This document shows positions 42,670 to 50,770 of a stretch of 64,000 nt of DNA, piece after piece. The translations under genes and the position numbers were made by a program. Positions within the stretch are counted from its first letter, which is position 1. Every line of letters begins with the position of its first letter. The stretch is from Flavobacteriales bacterium (lineage in GTDB: Bacteria; Bacteroidota; Bacteroidia; Flavobacteriales_F; PHOS-HE28): contig JACJZI010000004.1 of the NCBI GenBank assembly GCA_020635655.1, positions 62,001 to 126,000 of the forward strand, written 5' to 3'. The notes below the pieces were generated by a model. It saw only the letters and a program-made list of their open reading frames with translations, had not been told where the DNA came from and did not search any database.

Positions 42670-43730
42670 TCCCGTTCGATCCGGAAGGCGTTCCCGCTGA
42701 TCCTGCGGGTGGGCACGCCATCGATCGCGCTTTCCAAGGTCATCCGCCGCGCGACCGGTGTCCGCATCACGGTATCCATGGAGCGGACCTCCCCGGCAGG
42801 TACACCGGCTCGCATCAGCGCGTGCATGAGCGCACCGAGGTCGCGTCCGGAAATGGCAGGCACCAGGGAACTGTTGAGGGCCGGGCGATGCGCGACGCGG
42901 TCGGCGTTGGTCAGGAAGCGCGGATCCGAAGCCAACAGCGGCAGCTCGAGCACATCGCACAATGCCTTGAACTGTGCATCACTGCCAACGGCCAGTACGA
43001 GCGTGCCACCGTCCGCGCAATGGAAGAGCTCACCGTACGGCGCGATGTTCGGGTGGAGCGTTCCCAACGGTCCCGGAACATGGCCGGTCATCAGGTAGTT
43101 GCTCGCCTGGTTGATCAGCCCGGTGAGCGCGGCCTCTTCCAGTGACACTTCCACATAGGCCCCGATCCCATCGCGATCACGCTCCCACAGGGCCAGTAGC
43201 AGTCCTTCCTTCAACTGATGGGCCGCGAGTACATCGATCATGGCGATGGGCAGCTTGGCCGGATGTTCAGGACCGGTACCTGTCATGCTGATGTAGCCCG
43301 ACTCGGCCTGAAGCACCACATCGAACGCTGGACGATCGGATGCGACATATCCCCGGATATGTCCGTGCACGAGCGTTGGATTGATCGTCCTGAGGCGATC
43401 GCGTTGCAGCCCGAGTTTCTCCGCGTCATCCGGAAGATGGTTCGTGATCAACACATCCGTCGAGCGCACCAGGTCATCGAACCGGGCACGGCCGGCAGGC
43501 GTCGTCAGGTCCAGCAACACATGCTCCTTGCCCCAGTTCACGCTGCTGAAATAGGCGCTCACCATCGAGTCGGGCTCCTCTTCGGGAAGTTTCCAACGAC
43601 GCGTGGCGTCCCCTCCGGTCCTTTGGTTCTCCACCTTGGTCACCTGCGCGCCAAGCTCGGCGAAGAACATGCCCACGGACGGACCGGCGAGGATCCCCGC
43701 GGTCTCCAGGACGCGGATGTGGGACAGCAT
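42660..43730 (-). CDS. Class III CoA-transferase (CaiB/BaiF family)
   Basis: 356 residues from the ATG at 43730, dropping a 29-residue upstream extension without coding character. The family moves CoA between carboxylic acids or racemises acyl-CoAs. N-terminal IRVLETAGILAGPSVGMFFAELGAQVTKVEN, NWGKEHVLLDL and DVLITNH are typical, as is the swapped C-terminal lobe. The AAG-GPS N-terminal motif is well kept. The substrate cannot be told from sequence; acyl-CoA racemase activity is the main alternative. Confidence 0.9.
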   Translation of the reverse strand: MLSHIRVLETAGILAGPSVGMFFAELGAQVTKVENQRTGGDATRRWKLPEEEPDSMVSAYFSSVNWGKEHVLLDLTTPAGRARFDDLVRSTDVLITNHLPDDAEKLGLQRDRLRTINPTLVHGHIRGYVASDRPAFDVVLQAESGYISMTGTGPEHPAKLPIAMIDVLAAHQLKEGLLLALWERDRDGIGAYVEVSLEEAALTGLINQASNYLMTGHVPGPLGTLHPNIAPYGELFHCADGGTLVLAVGSDAQFKALCDVLELPLLASDPRFLTNADRVAHRPALNSSLVPAISGRDLGALMHALMRAGVPAGEVRSMDTVMRTPVARRMTLESAIDGVPTRRISGNAFRIERDQG

Positions 43731-43862
43731 GTGGCGAAGGTAGAAGTGCGTGTTCTTGTGGTGCGGTCCGACATCGGCGACAGGGTCGTTCCACCGATGC
43801 GGTCGGGGCGGAGACACGTGTGACGATCTTTGTACACTTGATCAGGAACAAAGTCGACCAAC

Positions 43863-44303
43863 ATGCCACTGAACAGAAAGGCCACGGCCACGTGGAGCGG
43901 GACCGGAAAGGAAGGAACCGGGCACATCAGCAGTACCAGCGGAGCCCTTGATGGGATCCCGCATACTTTCAAGACGCGTTTCGAGAACGCGGACGGAAAG
44001 GCCGGCACGAATCCTGAGGAATTGATCGCAGCGGCGCTTGCAAGCTGCTTCACCATGAAGCTCAGCTTTGTGTTGAACGCCGCCGGATCGGTACCGGACC
44101 TGCTGACCTGCGTGGCCACCGTGGCCATGGACAAGGTGGGGGACGGAATGGGCGTGGTCGGTATCCATCTGGAACTGGAAGGCCGTGTGCCGGGGCTGGA
44201 TGAGACCAAGTTCAAGGCCCTTGGCGAGGAAGCGAAGAGGGAATGTCCGATCGGTCGACTTTTACGGTCGGTACCCATTACGCTGGACGCCAGATTGGTC
44301 TGA
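43863..44303 (+). CDS. osmC: OsmC family peroxiredoxin
   Basis: 146 residues of the osmotically inducible OsmC type: RKATATWSGTGKEGTGHISSTSGAL at the N-terminus, NPEELIAAALASCFTMKLSFVL with the first Cys, and KRECPIGRLL with the second. Reduces organic hydroperoxides with thiol donors. It is closer to true OsmC than the paralogue at 15608. It lies on the opposite strand to the tRNAs. Confidence 0.92.
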   Translation: MPLNRKATATWSGTGKEGTGHISSTSGALDGIPHTFKTRFENADGKAGTNPEELIAAALASCFTMKLSFVLNAAGSVPDLLTCVATVAMDKVGDGMGVVGIHLELEGRVPGLDETKFKALGEEAKRECPIGRLLRSVPITLDARLV

Positions 44304-44381
44304 ACGTGCTCTCCCGTAACGGGGGCGTAGTTCGCACGATCCAGAAGGGACCCCACCACCGATGCGGTGGATGTTCAAAGC

Positions 44382-44410
44382 AGAACGCCCGCCACCATGG
44401 CGGGCGTTCT
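44382..44410 (-). terminator. 12-bp hairpin terminator after tRNA-Leu
   Basis: AGAACGCCCGCC (44382-44393) pairs with GGCGGGCGTTCT (44399-44410) around ACCAT, 5 bases past the tRNA 3' end, so it probably ends the tRNA transcript (minus). It could also stop plus-strand read-through from osmC. Confidence 0.7.
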
Positions 44411-44415
44411 CAGGG

Positions 44416-44499
44416 TGCCCAGGACTGGACTCGAACCAGCACGCCGGTTAAGGCACTACCCCCTCAAAGTAGCGTGTCTACCAATTTCACCACCTGGGC
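44416..44499 (-). tRNA. tRNA-Leu (anticodon GAG)
   Basis: Minus strand. Acceptor GCCCAGG pairs with CCTGGGC; discriminator A; CCA not encoded. The D arm includes AAATTGGTAGACAC, the anticodon stem CTACT/GGTAG holds loop TTGAGGG (GAG), a long variable arm follows (TGCCTTAACCGGCG), and the T arm has GGTTCGAGTCC. The type II structure fits tRNA-Leu reading CUC and CUU. Confidence 0.95.
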
Positions 44500-44586
44500 A
44501 GGGGTCGGACTGCATTGCGGAGGGGGCGCAAATATAAAGGGATGGCGGTGATACGGGATATCACTTCTGACCCTGGTAGTGAACGG

Positions 44587-44613
44587 AAAAGCCCCTCCGT
44601 GATGGAGGGGCTT
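44587..44613 (-). terminator. Intrinsic terminator after tRNA-Lys
   Basis: AAGCCCCTCC (44589-44598) pairs with GGAGGGGCTT (44604-44613) around GTGAT; on the minus strand the stem runs into TTTT. It lies 3 bases past the tRNA-Lys 3' end, so the two tRNAs are probably separate transcripts. Confidence 0.8.
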
Positions 44614-44616
44614 CCG

Positions 44617-44689
44617 TGACCCCGCCGGGGCTCGAACCCGGGACCCCAACATTAAAAGTGTTGTGCTCTACCAACTGAGCTACAGGGTC
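44617..44689 (-). tRNA. tRNA-Lys (anticodon TTT)
   Basis: Minus strand, 73 bases. Acceptor GACCCTG/CGGGGTC, D arm AGCTCAGTTGGTAGAGC, anticodon stem CAACA/TGTTG with loop CTTTTAA, T arm GGGTTCGAGCCC, discriminator A, CCA not encoded. Confidence 0.96.
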
Positions 44690-44758
44690 ATCCTTGATGC
44701 AAGGATCGTCGTTGGGGCTGCAAATGTAATCACCTCCCACCAACAAGGGCGCGCCCGT

Positions 44759-45928
44759 TCATTTCTTGTCGATGACCGGATGCCGTTCGAACGGCGCGTT
44801 GCGATCGAAGAGATAGCGATAGGTGGCCATGGTGCGGTAGTTCACCGCGTCCAGGTTCTGGCACACCTTGATCATGCGGGGATTGAAGTCGCCGATCCAG
44901 GTCAGCACGGTATCGCGGTAGATGCCCGTATCCACGATGGTCTGCTCGGCATGGACGATCATGGCGCCCTCCAGTCCCTTGCCCTGGAATTCCTTGGCCA
45001 CGCCGAACACGATCCCGGTCATGGTCTTCACGGTCCCACGCCATTTGTGCCAGAGGAACTTCAATTTGCCCAGCCAGTTCAGGTCCCCGTTCACGTATCG
45101 GAAGATCTCGTTCAATTCCGGCAGGCTGATGTAGAAGGCGACAGGTTTGTCCTTGTGATCGACCCAGATAAGGATCCGCGGGTCCATCACCGGCTTCATT
45201 GCCTTGATGATCTTCAGGGCGGCGGCTTGTTCCATGGGTTTGAAATTGTCATGGTCCACCCAGGCCGCGTTGTATACCGTTCGGAAGTCCTCGGCCAATT
45301 GTTCCACGCTCCGGCCTTTGGCATCACGGATGCGGAATTCCGGGTCAGCTTTGAGCTGATTGAACTTGCGCCAGAAGATCGGTTGCGCCCGCACCGACAT
45401 GCTGCGCTTGAAGAACAGCTGCTTGTAGTATTCCCGGAAACCGTAGGTCTCGAAGAGCCGCTGGTAGTAGGGTGGATCGTAGTTGACCCCGTAGATCGGC
45501 GGATCGGTGAAGTTGTCGATCAGGAGTCCCCAGAACATATTCTTCTCCCCGAAGTTGATGGGGCCGTCCATGGCCATCATGCCCCTGCTCGAGAGCCACT
45601 CCCGCGCGGTGTCGAACAGCAGGTCGGCGGCATGCTGATCGTCGATGCATTCAAAGAACCCGATCCCCCCCGTGGGCTGCTTTTCGGTGGCGGAGGTCTT
45701 GGGATTGATGAAGGCGGCGATCCTGCCGATCGGCCGGCCCTGGTCATCCTCCAGCAGCCAACGTTCGGCCGCGCCGTCCTTGAAAAGCTTGTTCCGCTTC
45801 GGATCGAACACCTTCTCCACATCCTGCTTCAGGTGCGGGATCCAGTTCGCGTCGTTCGCATAAATGGCCCACGGCAGGCGCATCCAGGCGCGCGTGGTGG
45901 CGGCATCGGTGACGGCTTTGATCCTCAT
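44759..45928 (-). CDS. YghO-like GNAT-fold protein
   Basis: 389 residues. The sequence begins MRIKAVTDAATTRAWMRLPWAIYANDANWIPHLKQDV and has a GNAT-type core late in the protein (GIVFGVAKEFQGKGLEGAMIVHAEQTI, then LTWIGDFNPRMIKVCQNL). Two diverged acetyltransferase-like halves are likely. Such long GNAT-fold proteins are conserved in Bacteroidota and their substrate is unknown. FDGP-type MDGPINFGEKNMFWGLLIDNF is the most conserved stretch. Confidence 0.85.
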   Translation of the reverse strand: MRIKAVTDAATTRAWMRLPWAIYANDANWIPHLKQDVEKVFDPKRNKLFKDGAAERWLLEDDQGRPIGRIAAFINPKTSATEKQPTGGIGFFECIDDQHAADLLFDTAREWLSSRGMMAMDGPINFGEKNMFWGLLIDNFTDPPIYGVNYDPPYYQRLFETYGFREYYKQLFFKRSMSVRAQPIFWRKFNQLKADPEFRIRDAKGRSVEQLAEDFRTVYNAAWVDHDNFKPMEQAAALKIIKAMKPVMDPRILIWVDHKDKPVAFYISLPELNEIFRYVNGDLNWLGKLKFLWHKWRGTVKTMTGIVFGVAKEFQGKGLEGAMIVHAEQTIVDTGIYRDTVLTWIGDFNPRMIKVCQNLDAVNYRTMATYRYLFDRNAPFERHPVIDKK

Positions 45929-45990
45929 GCTCGGGCCGGCAAAGTAACGGGGACCACGGGGGTTGGGGCGATCCTGCCCAAATTCGCGCC

Positions 45991-46500
45991 ATGCGGATCG
46001 CGCTGATCGGTTTCATGTGCAGCGGGAAGACCACCGTGGGCCGCGTGTTGGCCGAACGGGCGGCGATCCCGTTCATCGACCTTGACCGTCGCGTCGAGGA
46101 ACGCATCGGACCGATCACGAAGTTCTTCGCCAGCGAAGGCGAAGAGGCCTTTCGAGAGGTGGAGCGGGAGGTGTTGATCGAGTCGATGGATCGTCCCGGG
46201 CCGCTCATTCTCGCCACGGGAGGGGGCACTCCTTTCCATGCGGACAATCTGGAGCGCCTGGTTGCATGGGGTGCGGTGGTGTTCCTGGACCCCTCTTTCG
46301 AGGAGCTCATGCGCAGGATCGAACGTTCCGGCGGCGATCGTCCGCAACTCTTCGGTCTGACCGGGGAGGCCCTTCGTGCGCGTGTGTCCGCCCTCCTGGC
46401 CGAAAGGGCGCCCGGGTATGCGCGCGCCGATCATCGGGTTGACGCATCGGGCGGACCGGACGAGGTGGCCGCGTGCATCATGTTGCTGGGGATCAGCTGA
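45991..46500 (+). CDS. aroK: Shikimate kinase
   Basis: 169 residues. Phosphorylates shikimate at O3. Walker A GFMCSGKT, shikimate-site IDLDRRVEERIG, FREVEREVL, ATGGGTPF and a lid RPQLFGL are present; it is a little divergent (FMCSGK for GLMGSGK). Convergent with the PyrR-like gene (8-base overlap). Confidence 0.95.
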   Translation: MRIALIGFMCSGKTTVGRVLAERAAIPFIDLDRRVEERIGPITKFFASEGEEAFREVEREVLIESMDRPGPLILATGGGTPFHADNLERLVAWGAVVFLDPSFEELMRRIERSGGDRPQLFGLTGEALRARVSALLAERAPGYARADHRVDASGGPDEVAACIMLLGIS

Positions 46501-46996
46501 GCTGGACCCGGTCGCGCTTGCCCAGTTCCACCGAGATGTGCTCCTGCAGGTTCGTGCTCAGCGTAAGCCCGACGATATCCGCACGGATGGGGAAGGTGCG
46601 GTGGCGGCGGTCGACAAGGACCACCGTGGTGAGGCGCTTCGGTCGTGCCCCGACGAGATAAGCGGCGGCGTGCATCAACGTGCGGCCGCTCATCAGCACG
46701 TCGTCCACGAGCACGACGACCTGCCCGTCCAGGCGATCCAGGGCGGCACTGAGCTGCACCGGCGCCGTGTGCGGATCGTCCTTGTCCAGCGTGATCGTCA
46801 GCAGCTCCACCTTCAGGTCGGCGATGCCCGTGAGCTTTCCTGCCAGGCGCTCCGCCAGCTTGGCGCCACGCTTGGCCACTCCGACCATCACGATGCTTTT
46901 CTCGGCGAAATGTTCCTCGTGCAATTGGTGCGCGATACGCTCCAGCTTGCGCCGGACCTGCTCGTGGTCGAGGATGATGGTGGGCGATGCGCTCAT
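46493..46996 (-). CDS. PyrR-like phosphoribosyltransferase, second paralogue
   Basis: 167 residues with the PRPP loop VVVLVDDVLMSGRTLMHAAAYL and VMVGVAKRGAKLAERLA near the N-terminus. The placement beside aroK is frequent in Bacteroidota. It is clearly distinct from the PyrR-like protein at 29352. Whether it is a uracil phosphoribosyltransferase or a moonlighting regulator cannot be told from sequence. Confidence 0.88.
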   Translation of the reverse strand: MSASPTIILDHEQVRRKLERIAHQLHEEHFAEKSIVMVGVAKRGAKLAERLAGKLTGIADLKVELLTITLDKDDPHTAPVQLSAALDRLDGQVVVLVDDVLMSGRTLMHAAAYLVGARPKRLTTVVLVDRRHRTFPIRADIVGLTLSTNLQEHISVELGKRDRVQLS

Positions 46997-47015
46997 CGCG
47001 GACGAAGTTCGGTGA

Positions 47016-48272
47016 TCAGGGGATCATCAAGTGGCCCGTGCGCGGCTTTCCTGACGTCGTGACCGAACGGTAGAGGATCGTCGTGCCGTGCATTTGCAGC
47101 GGTATGCTGGTCAGGGTACCAGGTCGGGTCCGGGCATGCCCCAGCAGTCGCCCATCGGTGAGCCAGATATCGATCGTGGATGCCTCCCGTGTCGTGGCCT
47201 GGAACATACCGTCGTGCACTTCGAAGCGATCGTCCGATGCGGACGGTCCGCCGATCCCCACCGCGCTCAGGAGCACCTCGAACTGAAGGGTGTCCGTGCG
47301 CCCGCAAACATCCGTACAGACGTACATGCCGGCATAGGTACCTGGCCCGGCGTAGGTGTGCGTGGGGGCGGGATCGCTGCTTTCGGCCCCATCGCCGAAC
47401 CACCAATGGTGCGCCACCGCCCCTGTGGAGCTTTGTTCGAAGGAGACCTGCATCCCGCCCAGGTCGTTCCAAGTGGCGAACGCCTGCGGGTCGTTCACGC
47501 CGATGTTCCAATTCGTCAGACTGTCGAGCACCAGGTCGGAGGCCACCATGCGCAGGGTCGCGGCCGTGGCACTGTCCAGTTGCGCGGAATAGGTCGAAGC
47601 GATGCAACTCTTCCGCAGCATCGTGGCGTACATCGTGCACGCGGCCAGATACGTTCCGGCGGGGGAGGGATGGCTGCCGTCCGCGGCATAGAGGTCGATC
47701 GCCGGCCACGCATCACGCACCATCTTCCATGCGGCGCCGACGGGTGCGCAGAAGGCATCGTTGTCCACGGCCATTTGCAGGTAGCGCTCGCGCAGCAAAG
47801 CCTGCATGCCGCTGTAGGTGCAAACGGGCGGCCAGTTGGGGCAGTTCAATGCATCGCCGCTTTCGCGCCCCCAGGTCATGTAGAACACGGCTTCCGTGCA
47901 GGGGTAGTGGGCATGGATGGTGTCGACCAGGGCCGCCGCGAACGGGAAACAGTCGCTCTGGACCTGGGCGATCGGGAAGGAGGGGATCTGGCTCTGTTCC
48001 TGCACGACGACGAAGTCCCACGCCTGCGAAGCGATCAGGTTCAGCGTTGGCGGGTAGGAGGCGTGCTGCTGCAGGGTGTAGCCGCCGGGTGCGGACATCG
48101 CGGCAATGATCGTATCCCCCATCGAAAGGGCCAATTGCGCCAGGGTGTTCGGCAGATCGTTCACATAGGTGTAACTGTTGCCGATGAAAAGCACGCGCCT
48201 CTCCTGTGCGCCCGCATCGGGAGCGGCGAACATCAGCGCAAAAAGCAGGAGGTACGAACGGGAATGGATCAT
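47016..48272 (-). CDS. Secreted SGNH-hydrolase with PKD-like and T9SS-like tail
   Basis: 418 residues from the ATG at 48272. Signal peptide MIHSRSYLLLFALMFAAPDAGAQ. The SGNH/GDSL esterase domain has block I VLFIGNSYTYVNDLP (catalytic Ser) and block V LYAADGSHPSPAGTYLAA (Asp-x-x-His). A PKD-like segment follows (HHWWFGDGAESSDPAPTHTYAGPGTY). The last 70 residues look like a diverged sorting tail (TIDIWLTDGRLLGHART). It is probably a cell-surface carbohydrate esterase; the substrate is unknown. Confidence 0.87.
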   Translation of the reverse strand: MIHSRSYLLLFALMFAAPDAGAQERRVLFIGNSYTYVNDLPNTLAQLALSMGDTIIAAMSAPGGYTLQQHASYPPTLNLIASQAWDFVVVQEQSQIPSFPIAQVQSDCFPFAAALVDTIHAHYPCTEAVFYMTWGRESGDALNCPNWPPVCTYSGMQALLRERYLQMAVDNDAFCAPVGAAWKMVRDAWPAIDLYAADGSHPSPAGTYLAACTMYATMLRKSCIASTYSAQLDSATAATLRMVASDLVLDSLTNWNIGVNDPQAFATWNDLGGMQVSFEQSSTGAVAHHWWFGDGAESSDPAPTHTYAGPGTYAGMYVCTDVCGRTDTLQFEVLLSAVGIGGPSASDDRFEVHDGMFQATTREASTIDIWLTDGRLLGHARTRPGTLTSIPLQMHGTTILYRSVTTSGKPRTGHLMIP

Positions 48273-48325
48273 GCCGCGAAGTTCGGGTGCCATCCGGAAA
48301 GCCCGTCACACCTTTCCTTTGCACC

Positions 48326-49048
48326 ATGCAGATCGTGCTGTTCGCCGCGCTGCTGTTGGTAGCGGAGGTCATCGGCACGATCGGTGGGTTCGGATCGTCG
48401 ATGCTGGTGATGCCCATCGCCACCGCCTTCATGCCCTTCGAGAAGGCCCTGGGGTTGACGGCCATATTCCACGTCCTCAGCAATGCGGCGAAGATGGTCC
48501 TGTTCCGGGAGGGCTTCTCCCGCCGGCTGATCCTGTGGATGGGCGTTCCCGCCGTGATCGGTGTGGTGATCGGGGCACGTGCGGCCAGCTATCTCTCCCA
48601 TGATCTGCTGCGCGTGATGCTCGGCATCCTGCTGGTGGTGATGGCCCTTTTCCTGCTGCTTGCTCCGTGGTGGAGGCTTCGTGCCGATCGGCGCGCCGCG
48701 ATCTGGGGGGGTGCCATTTCCGGTTCCGTGGCCGGTGTGGTGGGTACCGGCGGTGCGATCAGGGGCCTCGTCCTCTCGGCGTTCGGGCTGGAGAAGAGCA
48801 TGTTCATCGCCACGTCGGCGTGGATCGACATGGGAGTGGACCTCAGCCGTTCCGTGGTGTACTTCCTCCAGGGCTTCGTGGAGGAGCGCACCTGGACCTA
48901 TCTGCCGCTTTTGGCGATGATCGGGTTCACGGGGACCTGGATGGGCAAACGCATCCTGGTGCACGTGCCGCAGGAGCGGTTCCGCGGACTGGTCCTGGGC
49001 CTCGTGCTCGTGGTGGGCGCCTATCTGCTCGCGCAGCCCTTCCTGTGA
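48326..49048 (+). CDS. TauE/SafE family membrane transporter
   Basis: 240 residues from the ATG at 48326, with about seven or eight membrane segments. Repeats of the TauE/SafE type: VIGTIGGFGSSMLVMPIATAFMP and SVAGVVGTGGAIRGLVLSAFGL. The family exports sulfite, sulfoacetate or related anions; the substrate is not determined. TTCCTTTG just upstream acts as a likely -7 box. Divergent from the SGNH gene. Confidence 0.9.
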   Translation: MQIVLFAALLLVAEVIGTIGGFGSSMLVMPIATAFMPFEKALGLTAIFHVLSNAAKMVLFREGFSRRLILWMGVPAVIGVVIGARAASYLSHDLLRVMLGILLVVMALFLLLAPWWRLRADRRAAIWGGAISGSVAGVVGTGGAIRGLVLSAFGLEKSMFIATSAWIDMGVDLSRSVVYFLQGFVEERTWTYLPLLAMIGFTGTWMGKRILVHVPQERFRGLVLGLVLVVGAYLLAQPFL

Positions 49049-49444
49049 TCAGTTGCGCGATCGTGCGCTCGTCGGATCGTAGAACCTGCTGTCGGGGAAT
49101 TTGCTGCCGGTGTACTTCAGGATGCGTTCGAACAGGATGATCGTCTCCTCCTCCAGCCTTCGGAAGCGGATGCAGGAGCGCCCCCGGTCATAGGCCTTGA
49201 GGTCCTTGTTGAAGGCGTTCAGAAGGTCGTGGGGCATGATGTACAGGGCCATGAAGTTCTTCTGGTTCCCCACCGCACAGAAGGCCTGTCCGTCCAGGTG
49301 ATAGGTGGGCATGCCCGTCGAAAGGTCCTCGATGGCCTTGGGCCAGATCTGGCGCACCATGCGACAGAGCTTGGCGACGGCCTTGCTGCGGTCCTCCGGA
49401 AGCGCGGCCAGATATTCCTTGACGTTGTTGGCGTCGATCTTCAT
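49049..49444 (-). CDS. DUF1801 (YdhG-like) protein
   Basis: 131 residues. The N-terminus VKEYLAALPEDRSKAVAKLCRMVRQIWPKAIEDLSTGMPTYHLDGQAFCAVGNQKNFMALYI is the DUF1801 signature, a small alpha/beta fold (YdhG-like) of unknown role. Directly abuts the convergent transporter stop (no gap). Confidence 0.9.
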   Translation of the reverse strand: MKIDANNVKEYLAALPEDRSKAVAKLCRMVRQIWPKAIEDLSTGMPTYHLDGQAFCAVGNQKNFMALYIMPHDLLNAFNKDLKAYDRGRSCIRFRRLEEETIILFERILKYTGSKFPDSRFYDPTSARSRN

Positions 49445-49497
49445 CCTTTCCGGCGAAAGGGGCGTGAAGTTCGCATTTTCCGATCAGCCGTGCGCGA

Positions 49498-50079
49498 TCA
49501 CGACTTCACCGCCTCGATCCAAAGCTCACGCCCCGCGCGTGGTGGTATGGAGTTGTAACAGCGTTCGAGCCGGACATCCGGAAAATGCGGATGGAACGAA
49601 CGGATGTATTCGTCGCGATCACCACCGAAGGGCGGTCGGTCCGTGTTCAGGGGATCGTCGAACAGGACGCCCACCAGGCGTCCGCCCGGCGCGAGCAGGT
49701 CATGCATCTTCTCCACGTAGCGCTCGCGCAGTCGCGGATCGAGCGCACAGAAGAAGGTCTGCTCGATAATGCGGTCGAAGGCGCCTTCCAGTGCGAAGAA
49801 GTCGCCCTGGACGAGATGGTCCTGTGGAAAGTCGGGGCACCGCTCCAGCAGATCACGGAACGGCGAAGGCGCCAGATCGATGACCGTCACCTTCCCGAAG
49901 CCCGCCCGATGCAGGTACTCCGCTTCATACGACCGACCGCCGCCGGGGATCAGGATGCGCAGGTCGCGATCGGTCAGTTGGTCGAAGTAGGCCTTGAGCG
50001 GATCGCTGATGCGGCCGATGTCCCAACCGGTCTCGCGATCCGAGTACCGACCCTCCCAGAATTCTTGATCGAGCCGCAT
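49498..50079 (-). CDS. TPMT-family SAM-dependent methyltransferase
   Basis: 193 residues from the ATG at 50079; the longer ORF upstream runs through a repeat and is not used. Opening MRLDQEFWEGRYSDRETGWDIGRISDPLKAYFDQL, SAM loop LIPGGGRSYEAEYLHRAGF, VIDLAPSPF, GDFFAL, and FDRIIEQTFFCALDP are typical of thiopurine S-methyltransferase-like proteins. In bacteria these often detoxify metalloids (tellurite, selenite) or thiols. An intergenic repeat begins 28 bases upstream of the start. Confidence 0.9.
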   Translation of the reverse strand: MRLDQEFWEGRYSDRETGWDIGRISDPLKAYFDQLTDRDLRILIPGGGRSYEAEYLHRAGFGKVTVIDLAPSPFRDLLERCPDFPQDHLVQGDFFALEGAFDRIIEQTFFCALDPRLRERYVEKMHDLLAPGGRLVGVLFDDPLNTDRPPFGGDRDEYIRSFHPHFPDVRLERCYNSIPPRAGRELWIEAVKS

Positions 50080-50106
50080 GGAAGCAAATAAGGCAACAAA
50101 GGTGAG

Positions 50107-50240
50107 AACCGTAAATGGACGGGGATGGACGTGAATGGACCGCTCCCGGATCAGGCAGCATGTACGGTCGTATGCTGGCCCGGACTGCCAATGCTTTCGG
50201 CAGGGCACGCATTGCCGTCCATCCCCGTCCATTCACGGTT
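50107..50240. repeat. Inverted-repeat element R1 (134 bp)
   Basis: Terminal arms of 26 bases (50107-50132 and 50215-50240) are inverted copies of each other with two mismatches; the left begins AACCGTAAATGG and the right ends CATTCACGGTT. The 82-base body between is unrelated to the bodies of the other copies. The left end is 28 bases before the TPMT-family start. It is a member of the ~160-bp repeat family. Confidence 0.75.
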
Positions 50241-50267
50241 GAAAATCCAAACCCGTCAGCGAGGCTG

Positions 50268-50299
50268 GACCGGAAATGAACGTCCATGAACGTGAATGG
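50268..50299 (+). repeat. Single left arm of the repeat family
   Basis: GACCGGAAATGAACG (50268-50282) followed by TCCATGAACGTGAATGG matches the left arms of R2-R5. It stands alone, 20 bases before the stop of the GxxExxY gene. The linker from R1 (GAAAATCCAAACCCGTC) matches the linker between R2 and R3. Confidence 0.65.
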
Positions 50300-50318
50300 G
50301 AGTGCTGACGAGCTGGGC

Positions 50319-50711
50319 TCAACGTTGGTGCGGCCGCAGCCAGATGTGCCTCCATTCCAGACGTGGGCGTTTGAAGTTGAGCAACAAGCCCACTTCCGAT
50401 CCGATGATGCGCAAATAGTTCAACATCCGACCGATCTCCATGTCGCTGATGGACTCAATGGTCTTGGTGTCGACCACGATCTGTTCCATCACGATAAGGT
50501 CCGGTACGTACTCTCCGACCTGGATGGACCGGTAGCGGATCGGATAGCGGGGCTGTTGCCGGAAAGGGATGCCCTGGGCCTCGAGTTCGACACAAAGCGC
50601 GTTCTCGTAGGGCTTCTCGTGGAACCCATGGCCCAGGGTATTCAGCACGGTCATGGCGCATCCGATGATCGGCCGGGTGAGCTCTTGATGGTCCGTGTTC
50701 AGGTCGGTCAT
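50319..50711 (-). CDS. GxxExxY protein, PD-(D/E)XK nuclease-like
   Basis: 130 residues. The family signature GFHEKPY (GxxExxY, residues 29-35) is intact. A nuclease-like core follows: VGEYVPDLIVMEQIVVDTK with Pro70-Asp71 and Asp81-x-Lys83, matching PD-(D/E)XK geometry. Then a conserved MLNYLRIIGSEVGLLLNFKRPRLEWRHI. This is the GxxExxY (PDDEXK_3) family. The gene sits between copies of the ~160-bp repeats on both sides, an association I recall for this family in other genomes with other repeats. The activity is not proven; a role in repeat mobility or repair is only a hypothesis. Confidence 0.85.
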   Translation of the reverse strand: MTDLNTDHQELTRPIIGCAMTVLNTLGHGFHEKPYENALCVELEAQGIPFRQQPRYPIRYRSIQVGEYVPDLIVMEQIVVDTKTIESISDMEIGRMLNYLRIIGSEVGLLLNFKRPRLEWRHIWLRPHQR

Positions 50712-50770
50712 GGCAATGGGTCGATCACATCAGTAGAGCGGAATGGTGCGCCCTCCAAGATCGATCAAGA

